NCBI GenBank assembly: GCA_035719045.1
Contig: DASTGO010000319.1
Coordinates: 1 to 11,609, forward strand
DNA length: 11,609 nucleotides
From: DASTGO01 sp035719045
GTDB lineage: Bacteria > Actinomycetota > Actinomycetes > Actinomycetales > Kineosporiaceae
Reading direction: 5' to 3'
Notes under the pieces: generated by a model
Told to the model about the DNA's origin: nothing
Databases searched by the model: none
Seen by the model: only the letters and a program-made list of their open reading frames with translations
Position numbers and translations under genes: made by a program
In this document: one piece after another, positions 1 through 6,469 of the stretch
Layout: every line of letters starts with the position of its first letter
Numbering within the stretch: position 1 is the stretch's first letter

Positions 1-27
1 AGCTGCGCCGCCGGGTGACGGCGGGCG

Positions 28-1041
28 TCAGTCCCCGGCGCTGCGCTCGGCCAGGACGGCGGCGGCGGAACGGCTACGGTCCAGGGCGGCCCGCGCGGCG
101 GCGAAGGTGGCACCGGCCAGGCCGCAGGACGGGGTGAGCACCACGGCGTCCAGGCGCTCGGCGGGCAGCCCGACCCGGCGCCACGGCGTCCACACCCGGT
201 CGGCCACCGCGGCGTCGGACGGCAGCGGACCCTGGGTCGGCACCGCCCCGGCCCACAGCAGCAGCCCGGACTCCACGGCGGCGGCCACCGCCTCCCAGCC
301 CGGGGCACCGAGCAGCGACACGTCGATGCCGATCCCGCCGGCTCCGCTGCGGGCGAGCACCGGCACGGGCGCCGTCGCGGCACAGCAGTGCACCACGGTG
401 TCCACCGCCCCGGCCCCGGTGGCGGCGGCCAGCACGGTCCGCAGCCCCTCCACGACCAGCGGCTCCTCGACGGCACGCAGCCGGCCGAAGCCGCTCGCGG
501 TGGCCAGCCCTCCGAGCAGGACGTCGGGGAGCGACGGCTCGTCGAGCTGGACCACGACCTGCGCTCCGGGGACCAGCTCCCGCACCCGGGCGACATGCCG
601 GGCGACCCCCTCGGCGAGGGAGTCCACCAGGTCGCGGCAGGCCCCGGGATCGACCACGGCGCGCTCCAGCCGGACCAGCCTCAGCTGCGCGGCGAGCGTC
701 CACGGGCCGGTGGCCTGCACCTTGAGCGGCCCTGTGTACCCGTCGGCCACCTCGGCGAGCAGGTCGAGGTCCTGCCGCAGATACGACTGGGCCTGGGCCA
801 GGTCCCGTCCAGGACGGTCCACCAGCCGCCAGCCGGACGGCTGCAGGTCCACCGGGAGGTCCACCAGGAGGGTGGCGCCCCGGCCGACGAGGTCCGCACC
901 GGGACCGCGGGCCGGCAGCTCCGGCAGGTACGGCAGATGCGGGCCGGCCAGCTCGCCGAACACCGTCCGGGCCGGTTCCACCGGGTCCACTCCCGGCCAG
1001 GACCCGACCCCGCTCGCCCGTCCGGGCACCCGTTCCAGCAC
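28..1041 (-). CDS. MetE C-terminal-domain-like protein (cobalamin-independent methionine synthase family)
   Basis: A 337-residue protein, about the size of the C-terminal catalytic half of MetE or of archaeal single-domain MetE. It starts with a GVGSWPG motif (residues 11-17), as many actinobacterial 'vitamin B12-independent methionine synthase' proteins do. Visible family features are QLDEPSLPD (165-173), a VVHCCA segment (216-221) resembling the zinc-ligand H-x-C of MetE, and LTPSCGLAG (302-310) matching the C-terminal zinc cysteine. The Glu zinc ligand expected between these is not obvious; GIDVSLLG (238-245) sits there instead. The N-terminal folate-binding half of full-length MetE is absent, so the methyl donor is unknown. 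The start is GTG at 1041, with only a weak ribosome binding site. It lies 27 bases after the stop of the membrane-protein gene, probably in one operon. In mycobacteria a homologous gene lies beside ligA. The family is fairly certain; methionine synthase activity is not. Confidence 0.8.
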   Translation of the reverse strand: MLERVPGRASGVGSWPGVDPVEPARTVFGELAGPHLPYLPELPARGPGADLVGRGATLLVDLPVDLQPSGWRLVDRPGRDLAQAQSYLRQDLDLLAEVADGYTGPLKVQATGPWTLAAQLRLVRLERAVVDPGACRDLVDSLAEGVARHVARVRELVPGAQVVVQLDEPSLPDVLLGGLATASGFGRLRAVEEPLVVEGLRTVLAAATGAGAVDTVVHCCAATAPVPVLARSGAGGIGIDVSLLGAPGWEAVAAAVESGLLLWAGAVPTQGPLPSDAAVADRVWTPWRRVGLPAERLDAVVLTPSCGLAGATFAAARAALDRSRSAAAVLAERSAGD

Positions 1042-1068
1042 GCCCGCAGCCTACGGGTCCGGGGGTGG

Positions 1069-1569
1069 CTACTCGGGTGCCCGGGCCAGGACCGGCCGGA
1101 CGAAGGCGACCCGCAGGGGCGGGGCCGACAGCACCCGGCGCACGACGAGCAGCACGCAACTGAACAGCAACTGCTCGACCACCATCCAGTCGGGGTACAG
1201 GCCCGGCACCAGGCAGGTGGTGATCGCCACCGCCGGGAACACGAGGCTGAACAGCCGCAGCCGGGAGTACGCCCACCAGAAGCCGAGCCGGGCCCGCCAG
1301 ACGAAGTAGAGCAGCGTGGTGGCGATCCCGAACACGACCACCAGCCGCCACCACACCAGCAGGGACACGTGGTCACCCTCGTCGGTGCGGACGATCGCCT
1401 CGCCGACCGCTCCGCCCCCGATCAGGATCTCCGCCAGCAACAGCGAGGTCACCCAGGTGAAGGCGGTCCGGATCCGGGGGTCCGCGCGGTGGGTCTCGGC
1501 GATCCGGTGACCCGCCCAGCGGCCGGCCGCCACCCGGTCCAGCAGGAGGAGCAGCCGCTCCCGGTCCAC
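1069..1569 (-). CDS. Four-helix integral membrane protein of unknown function
   Basis: A 166-residue protein that I cannot assign to a named family. After a basic and acidic N-terminal 35 residues there are about four hydrophobic segments: roughly 37-56 (ending in LLLAEILIGGG), 68-90 (LLVWWRLVVVFG onward), 105-123 (LRLFSLVFPAVAITT) and 128-146 (WMVVEQLLFSCVLLVV). It ends with a short basic tail. The frame stays open well upstream, but the GTG at 1569 is preferred because GAGGGGG stands about five bases before it and the hydrophobic protein begins soon after; upstream of that the frame encodes low-complexity Gly/Arg-rich sequence. The gene is separated by 173 bases from mnmA and by 27 from the MetE-like gene, and all are on one strand. 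Its position suggests co-expression with the downstream gene rather than a known role in sulfur transfer. No enzyme motif is visible. Confidence 0.7.
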   Translation of the reverse strand: MDRERLLLLLDRVAAGRWAGHRIAETHRADPRIRTAFTWVTSLLLAEILIGGGAVGEAIVRTDEGDHVSLLVWWRLVVVFGIATTLLYFVWRARLGFWWAYSRLRLFSLVFPAVAITTCLVPGLYPDWMVVEQLLFSCVLLVVRRVLSAPPLRVAFVRPVLARAPE

Positions 1570-1689
1570 ACGTACCCCCTCACCGTCCGACCCACCGTCA
1601 CCGCGCCGACACCGTAGCCGGGCCGGACCGGTCCCCGGGAGGGCGGATCGTCCCGGTGGGGTGTCCCCGGCCTGGAGTGTCCGTAGGCC

Positions 1690-1709
1690 GGGCGGGCCGG
1701 GACCCGCCC
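1690..1709 (-). terminator. GC hairpin downstream of mnmA
   Basis: A 7-bp perfect inverted repeat (GGGCGGG / CCCGCCC, loop of 6) lies 34 bases past the mnmA stop codon. There is no T-run on the minus strand after it, so it is only a candidate for termination, pausing or 3'-end stabilisation between mnmA and the membrane-protein gene. Confidence 0.3.
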
Positions 1710-1742
1710 CAGGCGTGCGCGCTCCCCACCGCCCGGTGCCGG

Positions 1743-2846
1743 TCAGGTGCGGGTGGCGGTGATGGTGGCCGCCCCCACCACCCGGGTGCCGTCGTACAGG
1801 GCGAGGGTCTGCCCGGCGGCCACCCCGCTCAGCGGCCGGTCCAACCGGACGCGCACCCCGCCCGGCGCCGTCCCGTCCACCGCCTCGACCACCCCGGGGA
1901 CCTCCTCGCCGTGCGCCCGGACCTGCACCCCGACCCGGGACGACGGCCGCGGGACGGGACCGCACCAGCCGGCCGGTCCCGCCTCGATCACGGACACCCC
2001 CAGTGCCTCCCGCGGCCCGACCACGACCCGCCCGGCGACCGGCTGCACGTCGAGCACGTAACGCGGCCGCCCGTCCGCCGCCGGACGCCCCAGCCGCAAC
2101 CCCTTGCGCTGGCCGACCGTGAAGCCGTACGTGCCCTCATGTTCGCCGAGCACGGTCCCGTCGGTGTCGACGATCTGGCCCGGCCGCGGCCCGAGGCGAC
2201 GTTGCAGCCAGCCCTGGGTGTCCCCGTCGGCGATGAAGCAGATGTCGTGGGAGTCCGGCTTCTGCGCCACCCGCAGCCCGCGCCGGGCAGCCTCGAGGCG
2301 GACCTGCGACTTGGTGACCTCGCCGAGCGGGAACAGTGCCTGCGCCAGTTGGTCGGTGGTGAGCACCGCCAGGACGTAGGACTGGTCCTTGGCCGGGTCG
2401 GCGGCCCGGTGCAGCGTGGGCAGGCCGGTCACCGGGTCCGTGAGGATCCGCGCGTAGTGCCCGGTGCAGACCGCGTCGAAGCCGAGCGCCAGGGCCTTGT
2501 CCAGCAGGGCCGAGAACTTGATCCGCTCGTTGCAGCGCACGCAGGGGTTCGGGGTCCGGCCCGCCGCGTACTCGGCGACGAAGTCCTCGACCACCTCCGC
2601 CTCGAACCGCTCGGCCAGATCCCAGACGTAGAACGGGATGCCGAGCACGTCCGCGGCCCGGCGGGCGTCGCGGGAGTCCTCCAGGGAGCAGCAGCCGCGG
2701 GCGCCGGTCCGCAGGGTGGCCGGTTCGCGGGACAGGGCGAGGTGGACGCCGACCACCTCGTGCCCGGCCTCGACCGCCCGGGCGGCGGCCACCGCGGAGT
2801 CCACTCCCCCGCTCATCGCCGCCAGCACGCGCCTCGCGCGCGTCAT
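1743..2846 (-). CDS. mnmA: tRNA 2-thiouridine(34) synthase MnmA
   Basis: This enzyme adenylates and thiolates C2 of the wobble uridine in tRNA Lys, Glu and Gln, using sulfur relayed from a cysteine desulfurase. It is 367 residues, the usual family length. Visible landmarks are the PP-loop ATPase motif SGGVDSA (12-18), the NPCVRCN motif with catalytic Cys102 (residues 100-106), the CTGHYA block (127-132), KDQSYVL (153-159), and the second catalytic cysteine Cys203 in HDICFI (200-205). The conserved GQRKGL (245-250) introduces the C-terminal beta-barrel. The true start is the ATG at 2846, although the frame is open further upstream. That ATG overlaps the iscS stop as ATGA, so the two genes are almost certainly translationally coupled, which fits IscS being the sulfur donor. 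No strong ribosome binding site precedes it, as expected for coupling. Both catalytic cysteines are present and nothing appears truncated. Confidence 0.95.
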   Translation of the reverse strand: MTRARRVLAAMSGGVDSAVAAARAVEAGHEVVGVHLALSREPATLRTGARGCCSLEDSRDARRAADVLGIPFYVWDLAERFEAEVVEDFVAEYAAGRTPNPCVRCNERIKFSALLDKALALGFDAVCTGHYARILTDPVTGLPTLHRAADPAKDQSYVLAVLTTDQLAQALFPLGEVTKSQVRLEAARRGLRVAQKPDSHDICFIADGDTQGWLQRRLGPRPGQIVDTDGTVLGEHEGTYGFTVGQRKGLRLGRPAADGRPRYVLDVQPVAGRVVVGPREALGVSVIEAGPAGWCGPVPRPSSRVGVQVRAHGEEVPGVVEAVDGTAPGGVRVRLDRPLSGVAAGQTLALYDGTRVVGAATITATRT

Positions 2847-4048
2847 GCCCGGACCACGCCCGCCGTCGGGGCGACCCCGGCCAGACCGGCCCGCCGGGCC
2901 CGGGCCACCGCCGCTCCGATCGCCTCCACCGCTGCCTCGACGTCGGCGGTGGTCAAGGTCCACCCCAGGGAGAACCGCAGCGCCCCCCGGGCCTGATCCT
3001 CCGGCACCCCCATGGCCAGCAGGACATGGCTGGGCTGTGGGATCCCGGCCTGGCAGGCGGAACCCGTCGAGCACTCCACACCGCGGGCGTCCAGCAGGTA
3101 GAGCAGGGAGTCGCCCTCGCAGCCGGGGAACGTGAGGTGGGCGATCCCGGGCACCCGGCCGCCCGGGGCGGTGTCCCCATGCGGCACAGCGTCCGGGACG
3201 GTGTCGAGGATGCCGTCGACCAGGGCGTCGCGCAGGGCGGACACCCGGGCGGCCTCCGCCTCGCGACGGTCCACGGTGACCCCGGCGGCGACGGCCAGAG
3301 CGTGGATGGCTGCGGTGTCGAGCGTCCCGGACCTGATCCGCCGCTCCTGCCCGCCACCGTGCAGGACAGGCACCAGGTCCAGGCCCCGGCGGGCGACCAG
3401 CGCCCCCACCCCCACCGGCCCGCCGATCTTGTGTCCGGACAGGGTCAGGCAGTCCACCCCGGAGGCGGCGAAGTCCACCGGGAGGCCGCCGAAGGCCTGG
3501 ACCGCGTCGCAGTGCACGGGAACGCCGTGGACATGGGCCAGCTCGGCCAGCTCCCGGACCGGCTGCACCGTGCCGACCTCGTTGTTCGCCCACATCACGC
3601 TGACCAGGGCGACCGCATCCGGGTCGGCGGACAGCTCGGACTCCAGCACATCGAGGTCGACCCGGCCGGTCCGGTCGACCGGCAGCAGGACCACCTCACC
3701 GTGTTCGGACCGGCCCAGCCACTGCGCCGCGTCGAGCACGGCATGGTGCTCGACGGCGCTGACCAGGATCCGGCGGCGGCGCGGGTCCGTGCTGCGGCGC
3801 TGCCAGAACAGCCCCTTGATCGCGAGGTTGTCGGCCTCGGTCCCGCCGCTGGTGAAGATGATCTCGCTGGGCCCGGCGCCGATCAGTGCCCCGAGGGACT
3901 CCCGGGCCTCCTCCACCACCCGCCGGGCGCGCCGGCCGCTGCCGTGCAGAGAGCTGGCGTTGCCGGCCCGGGCCAGCTCCTGCGCCATCGCCGACACCGC
4001 GTCCGGCAGCATCGGCGTGGTCGCCGCGTGGTCCAGGTACGCCGTCAC
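2843..4048 (-). CDS. iscS: Cysteine desulfurase, NifS/IscS type
   Basis: A PLP enzyme that converts cysteine to alanine and holds the sulfur as a persulfide for tRNA thiolation and Fe-S assembly. With the GTG at 4048 it is 401 residues and begins TAYLDHAATTPM, the normal N-terminus of this family. Landmarks are the FTSGGTEADN block (65-74), SAVEHHAV (97-104), NNEVGT (155-160), HCDAVQA (179-185), the PLP-binding lysine in SGHKIGG (Lys207), and the catalytic cysteine in STGSACQAG (Cys332). A further cysteine stands at 326. An ATG at 4102 in frame would add 18 residues without family similarity and would place a promoter-like TAGACT inside the gene, so I reject it. The 3' end overlaps the mnmA start by 4 bases. 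Fe-S partner genes such as iscU are not visible here, so sulfur delivery to MnmA is the role best supported by context. Confidence 0.94.
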   Translation of the reverse strand: MTAYLDHAATTPMLPDAVSAMAQELARAGNASSLHGSGRRARRVVEEARESLGALIGAGPSEIIFTSGGTEADNLAIKGLFWQRRSTDPRRRRILVSAVEHHAVLDAAQWLGRSEHGEVVLLPVDRTGRVDLDVLESELSADPDAVALVSVMWANNEVGTVQPVRELAELAHVHGVPVHCDAVQAFGGLPVDFAASGVDCLTLSGHKIGGPVGVGALVARRGLDLVPVLHGGGQERRIRSGTLDTAAIHALAVAAGVTVDRREAEAARVSALRDALVDGILDTVPDAVPHGDTAPGGRVPGIAHLTFPGCEGDSLLYLLDARGVECSTGSACQAGIPQPSHVLLAMGVPEDQARGALRFSLGWTLTTADVEAAVEAIGAAVARARRAGLAGVAPTAGVVRA

Positions 4049-4071
4049 GAGGCCAGTCCCGTCACGCGGTG

Positions 4072-4077
4072 AGTCTA
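4072..4077 (-). promoter_or_regulatory. Candidate -10 box of the iscS-mnmA operon
   Basis: TAGACT on the minus strand fits the TANNNT -10 pattern of actinobacterial housekeeping promoters. A start site about seven bases downstream would leave a leader of roughly 17 bases before the GTG start of iscS. No convincing -35 hexamer is seen at 16-18 bp. Seen by eye only. Confidence 0.35.
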
Positions 4078-4157
4078 GAGGGGGACCCTCCGGCCGACCC
4101 ATCCTGGCCGGGGATCACACCGGGTGGACCTCCGCTGCGGGCCGAGCCGGGTGTGGC

Positions 4158-4210
4158 GTTCCCCAGACAGGGGGCCGTTCCCCAGGACAGGGGGCCGTTC
4201 CCCAGGACAG
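4158..4210. repeat. 20-bp tandem repeat, about 2.7 copies
   Basis: Three consecutive units of the pattern gttccccaggacagggggcc: 4158-4176 (one base shorter), 4177-4196 (full), and 4197-4210 (first 14 bases only). It lies about 110 bases upstream of the iscS start. Apart from the one-base deletion the copies are identical, which suggests recent expansion. Confidence 0.9.
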
Positions 4211-4219
4211 CTGGCACGA

Positions 4220-4259
4220 TCCTCCACCCCGAGGGAACGCCACCACCCAGGCTGGAGGA
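4220..4259. repeat. Inverted repeat with 7-bp arms
   Basis: tcctcca at 4220-4226 pairs with tggagga at 4253-4259 across a 26-base loop. It directly follows a GGCACGAT motif and stands 17 bases before the 53-bp palindrome. The same GGAGGA-to-palindrome spacing recurs at the second palindrome copy, so it may be part of one composite element. Confidence 0.5.
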
Positions 4260-4276
4260 CTGGTCCCGACTACCCC

Positions 4277-4329
4277 GGGCACGATGGCACACCATGCCCG
4301 GAAAACGGGCGCAATGTGTCACCGTGCCC
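4277..4329 (+). repeat. 53-bp palindromic dispersed repeat, copy 1
   Basis: Outer 15-base arms (4277-4291 and 4315-4329) pair at 13 Watson-Crick positions plus one G-T, with one mismatch. Inside them a second stem, gcccg/cgggc (4296-4300 and 4306-4310), closes a five-base loop. A second copy in the opposite orientation lies at 11510-11562; 45 of 53 bases match between them. On the minus strand the element lies downstream of etfA and could end or protect the etfBA transcript, but no T-run follows. It resembles a REP/MITE-like extragenic palindrome in general form; I do not recognise it as a named family. Confidence 0.85.
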
Positions 4330-4342
4330 ACAGGCGGGCGGG

Positions 4343-4406
4343 GCGAACCACGGGCTCAGCGAACCACGGGCTCAGCGAACCGCGGTCGGGGCGAACCACG
4401 GGCGGG
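4343..4406. repeat. 16-bp tandem repeat, four units
   Basis: Four contiguous 16-base units: 4343-4358 and 4359-4374 are identical (gcgaaccacgggctca), 4375-4390 is diverged (gcgaaccgcggtcggg), and 4391-4406 is gcgaaccacgggcggg. All share gcgaacc at their start. The array ends 10 bases downstream of the etfA stop codon. There are no spacers, so it is a simple minisatellite and not a CRISPR array. Confidence 0.9.
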
Positions 4407-4416
4407 GCGTCCGGGA

Positions 4417-5388
4417 TCAGCCCTTGCGCTTGGCGATCTCCCCGGTGGCCTGCGGGAGAACCTTGAACAGGTCCCCGACCACGCCGAAGTCGGCCAGCTC
4501 GAAGATCGGGGCCTCGGGGTCCTTGTTGATCGCCACGATGCTCTTCGAGGTCTGCATGCCGGCCCGGTGCTGGATCGCCCCGCTGATCCCGCAGGCGACG
4601 TACAGCTGCGGGGAGACCTGCTTGCCGGTCTGCCCGACCTGGTTGGAGTGCGGGTACCAGCCGGAGTCCACCGCGGCCCGGGACGCCCCGACCGCCGCGC
4701 CGAGCAGGTCGGCCAGCGCCTCCACCAGGGAGAAGTCGCCGTTGGTGCCCCGCCCGCCGGAGACCACGATGTTGGCCTCGGACAGGTCAGGGCGGGCCGA
4801 CTTGGCCTTGGGCTTGCGCTCCACGATCCGCGCCGACCTCGCCAGGTCGGACAGGACGACGGGGACCTCGACCTCGGCCGGGGCGGCTGCGCCGTCGACC
4901 GGCTCCGGGGCGGCCGCGTTCGGCTTCACCACGATCACCGGGATTCCCCGGGTGACGTGCGCGGTCACCGCGAACCCGCCGGCGAACACCGACTGGGTGG
5001 TCACCGGACCACCTTCGCCGGCCTGCACGTCCACCGCGTCCACGATCAGCCCGCTGCCGAGCTTGACCGCCAGCCGGCCGCCGACCTCCTTGCCCTCACC
5101 GGAGGACGGGATCAGCACCGCCCCCACGTTCGCGGCGCCGGCCGCGGCGACCACGGCGGCCAGGGCCTCGGCCTTCGGGACCACCAGGTAGTCGGCGAGC
5201 CCCTCACCGGTCACCCGGTAGGTCTTGGTGGCGCCGAACTGCGCCAGCGTTCCCGCGGCGTTGTCGTAGCCGTCGCCGACGAACACCGCCGCCGGCTCGC
5301 CCAGCCGCCGGGCGATGGTCAGCAGCTCCGTCGTCGTCTTGCGGACCGCACCGTCGAGGTGGTCCACCAGCACCAGGATCTCGGACAT
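4417..5388 (-). CDS. etfA: Electron transfer flavoprotein alpha subunit (EtfA/FixB)
   Basis: The alpha subunit of the soluble heterodimeric electron transfer flavoprotein, which takes electrons from acyl-CoA dehydrogenases and passes them to an ETF:quinone oxidoreductase. It is 323 residues, full length. The N-terminal alpha/beta domain (1-180 approx.) is followed by the FAD-binding C-terminal domain, with IVVSGGRGTNG (207-217), the HSNQVGQTGKQVSP segment (247-260), the GISGAIQHRAGM motif (267-278) and INKDPEAPIFELADFGVVGD (287-306). These are the classic FAD-contacting blocks. The start is ATG at 5388 with TGGAG about nine bases upstream. It is downstream of etfB on the same strand but separated by 155 bases of structured, repeated sequence, which is long for this gene pair. 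Confidence 0.95.
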   Translation of the reverse strand: MSEILVLVDHLDGAVRKTTTELLTIARRLGEPAAVFVGDGYDNAAGTLAQFGATKTYRVTGEGLADYLVVPKAEALAAVVAAAGAANVGAVLIPSSGEGKEVGGRLAVKLGSGLIVDAVDVQAGEGGPVTTQSVFAGGFAVTAHVTRGIPVIVVKPNAAAPEPVDGAAAPAEVEVPVVLSDLARSARIVERKPKAKSARPDLSEANIVVSGGRGTNGDFSLVEALADLLGAAVGASRAAVDSGWYPHSNQVGQTGKQVSPQLYVACGISGAIQHRAGMQTSKSIVAINKDPEAPIFELADFGVVGDLFKVLPQATGEIAKRKG

Positions 5389-5424
5389 CTCACAACACTC
5401 CAGAAAGCGGGCCGGGATCGGCCG

Positions 5425-5476
5425 AAGTCGGGAACGGTCCAGTCAGGAACAAGTCGGGAACAGTCCAGTCAGGAAC
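5425..5476. repeat. 26-bp tandem duplication in the etfB-etfA spacer
   Basis: Two adjacent 26-base units, 5425-5450 and 5451-5476, differ at one base (ggaacGgtcc versus ggaacAgtcc). On the minus strand this gives four GTTCC pentamers spaced 15, 11 and 15 bases apart. It lies 37-88 bases upstream of the etfA start codon, inside the probable etfBA mRNA. Confidence 0.93.
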
Positions 5477-5495
5477 AGGGACGCCGTCACGGCGG

Positions 5496-5532
5496 CGCCA
5501 CCGGCAGGACATCCGGCCCCGCACCGGTGGCG
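5496..5532 (-). terminator. Intercistronic hairpin after etfB
   Basis: A 9-bp perfect stem, cgccaccgg (5496-5504) with ccggtggcg (5524-5532), encloses a 19-base loop and lies 11 bases past the etfB stop. There is no T-run. It may be a partial terminator, an RNA-processing or stability hairpin between the two subunit genes, or a chance GC-rich fold. Confidence 0.4.
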
Positions 5533-5543
5533 GCTGCGCCGGC

Positions 5544-6338
5544 TCAGACCAGCTTCGCGGCGGCCAGGAACTCCACCAGCTTCGCCCCTCCGTCGCCCTC
5601 GTCGGTGACGACCTGGCCGTGCGCCCGCGGCGGCCGGGCGGTCACGGTGTCCACCGCGCACCACGCCGCCGACAGCCCCACCTCGGAGGGGTCGATGCCC
5701 AGGTCGGACAGCGACAGGGTGGTCACCGGCTTCTTCTTCGCCGCCATGATCCCCTTGAACGACGGGTACCGCGGCTCGTTGGCGTGGTCGGTCACCCCGA
5801 CCACTGCCGGCAGGCTCGCCTCGATCACCTCGGCCTGGGTGTCGCCGTCCCGCTCGACACGGACGATCTGGCCGCCGTCCGGGCCGGCCTCGACGGTCAG
5901 CCACTCCGCCAGCGTCACCTGCGGCACGCCCAGCCGCTCCGCCAGCATCGCCGGCACCACGCCCAGCGTGCCGTCGGTCGAGGCCATCCCGGTCAGCACC
6001 AGGTCGAACTCCAGGGTCTTGATCGCCTCGGCCAGCACCCGGGACGTGGCCGGCGCATCCGACCCGTGCAGGGCGTCGTCCACCACGTGCACCCCGGCGT
6101 CGGCGCCCATCTGCAGCGCCTTGCGGATCGCGTCCGCCGCCCGTGCCGGGCCCATCGTCACCACCGTGACCGTGGCGTCCGCATCGTCCGCGGCCAGCCG
6201 CAGCGCGGCCTCCACCGCGTACTCGTCCAGCTCGGACAGCAGCCCGTCCACGCCAACCCGGTCCGTGGTCAGGTCGTCGGCGAACCGGCGATCCCCCTGC
6301 GCATCCGGCACGTACTTCACACACACCACGATCTTCAT
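5544..6338 (-). CDS. etfB: Electron transfer flavoprotein beta subunit (EtfB/FixA)
   Basis: The partner of EtfA in the AMP- and FAD-containing electron transfer flavoprotein. It is 264 residues, a normal length. It begins MKIVVCVKYVPDAQGDRRF, the standard EtfB N-terminus, and includes VTMGPARAADAIRKALQMGA (60-79), the nucleotide-binding segment around LVLTGMASTDGTLGVVPAML (113-132), and the EtfB signature near YPSFKGIMAAKKKPV (191-205), which contains the loop that docks onto dehydrogenases in characterised ETFs. The ATG at 6338 is chosen; a GTG 33 bases upstream would add 11 residues foreign to the family. GGAGG lies about 13 bases upstream of the ATG. The gene is first in the etfBA pair, with a promoter-like region and palindrome about 140 bases upstream. 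Confidence 0.95.
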   Translation of the reverse strand: MKIVVCVKYVPDAQGDRRFADDLTTDRVGVDGLLSELDEYAVEAALRLAADDADATVTVVTMGPARAADAIRKALQMGADAGVHVVDDALHGSDAPATSRVLAEAIKTLEFDLVLTGMASTDGTLGVVPAMLAERLGVPQVTLAEWLTVEAGPDGGQIVRVERDGDTQAEVIEASLPAVVGVTDHANEPRYPSFKGIMAAKKKPVTTLSLSDLGIDPSEVGLSAAWCAVDTVTARPPRAHGQVVTDEGDGGAKLVEFLAAAKLV

Positions 6339-6469
6339 GGCGGGAGCTCGACCTCCGTCGTTTCGTCGCACCGGACCGGAACCCGTCCGGATCGCTCGGC
6401 GCAGTCAGGTGACGACCATTCCATCAGTACCAGCCCGGCGGCACCGGCCTGCGCGGCCGTCGAGCGACG

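Larger units (their letters stand above)
4049..4416. other. Repeat-rich non-coding region between etfA and iscS
   Basis: These 368 bases contain no credible gene. From the iscS side they hold a promoter-like site, a 20-bp tandem repeat, a 7-bp-stem hairpin, a 53-bp palindrome and four 16-bp tandem units ending 10 bases from the etfA stop. Short open frames across it encode only repeat-derived sequence. The octamer GGCACGAT occurs at 4213 and 4278, and again three times in the second repeat cluster at the right end of the window. Confidence 0.75.

Noticed and set aside
1..27. Remnant of a neighbouring gene at the left edge
   Set aside because: Only 27 bases remain after the MetE-like stop codon; nothing can be identified. 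A ligA neighbour would be expected from other actinobacteria but is not visible.
1570..1742. Promoter for the membrane-protein gene (TACGGT on the minus strand near 1612-1617)
   Set aside because: Only a loose TANNNT match without a -35 partner in a very GC-rich gap; too weak to list as a feature.
4049..4102. Upstream ATG start for iscS
   Set aside because: Adds 18 residues not seen in cysteine desulfurases and would cover the promoter-like TAGACT; the family N-terminus starts at the GTG.
4062..4331. Small minus-strand frame upstream of iscS
   Set aside because: Its codons are almost entirely tandem repeat and palindrome sequence; there is no ribosome binding site or family similarity.
4343..4406. 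CRISPR array
   Set aside because: The 16-base units are contiguous with no unique spacers, and no cas genes are present.
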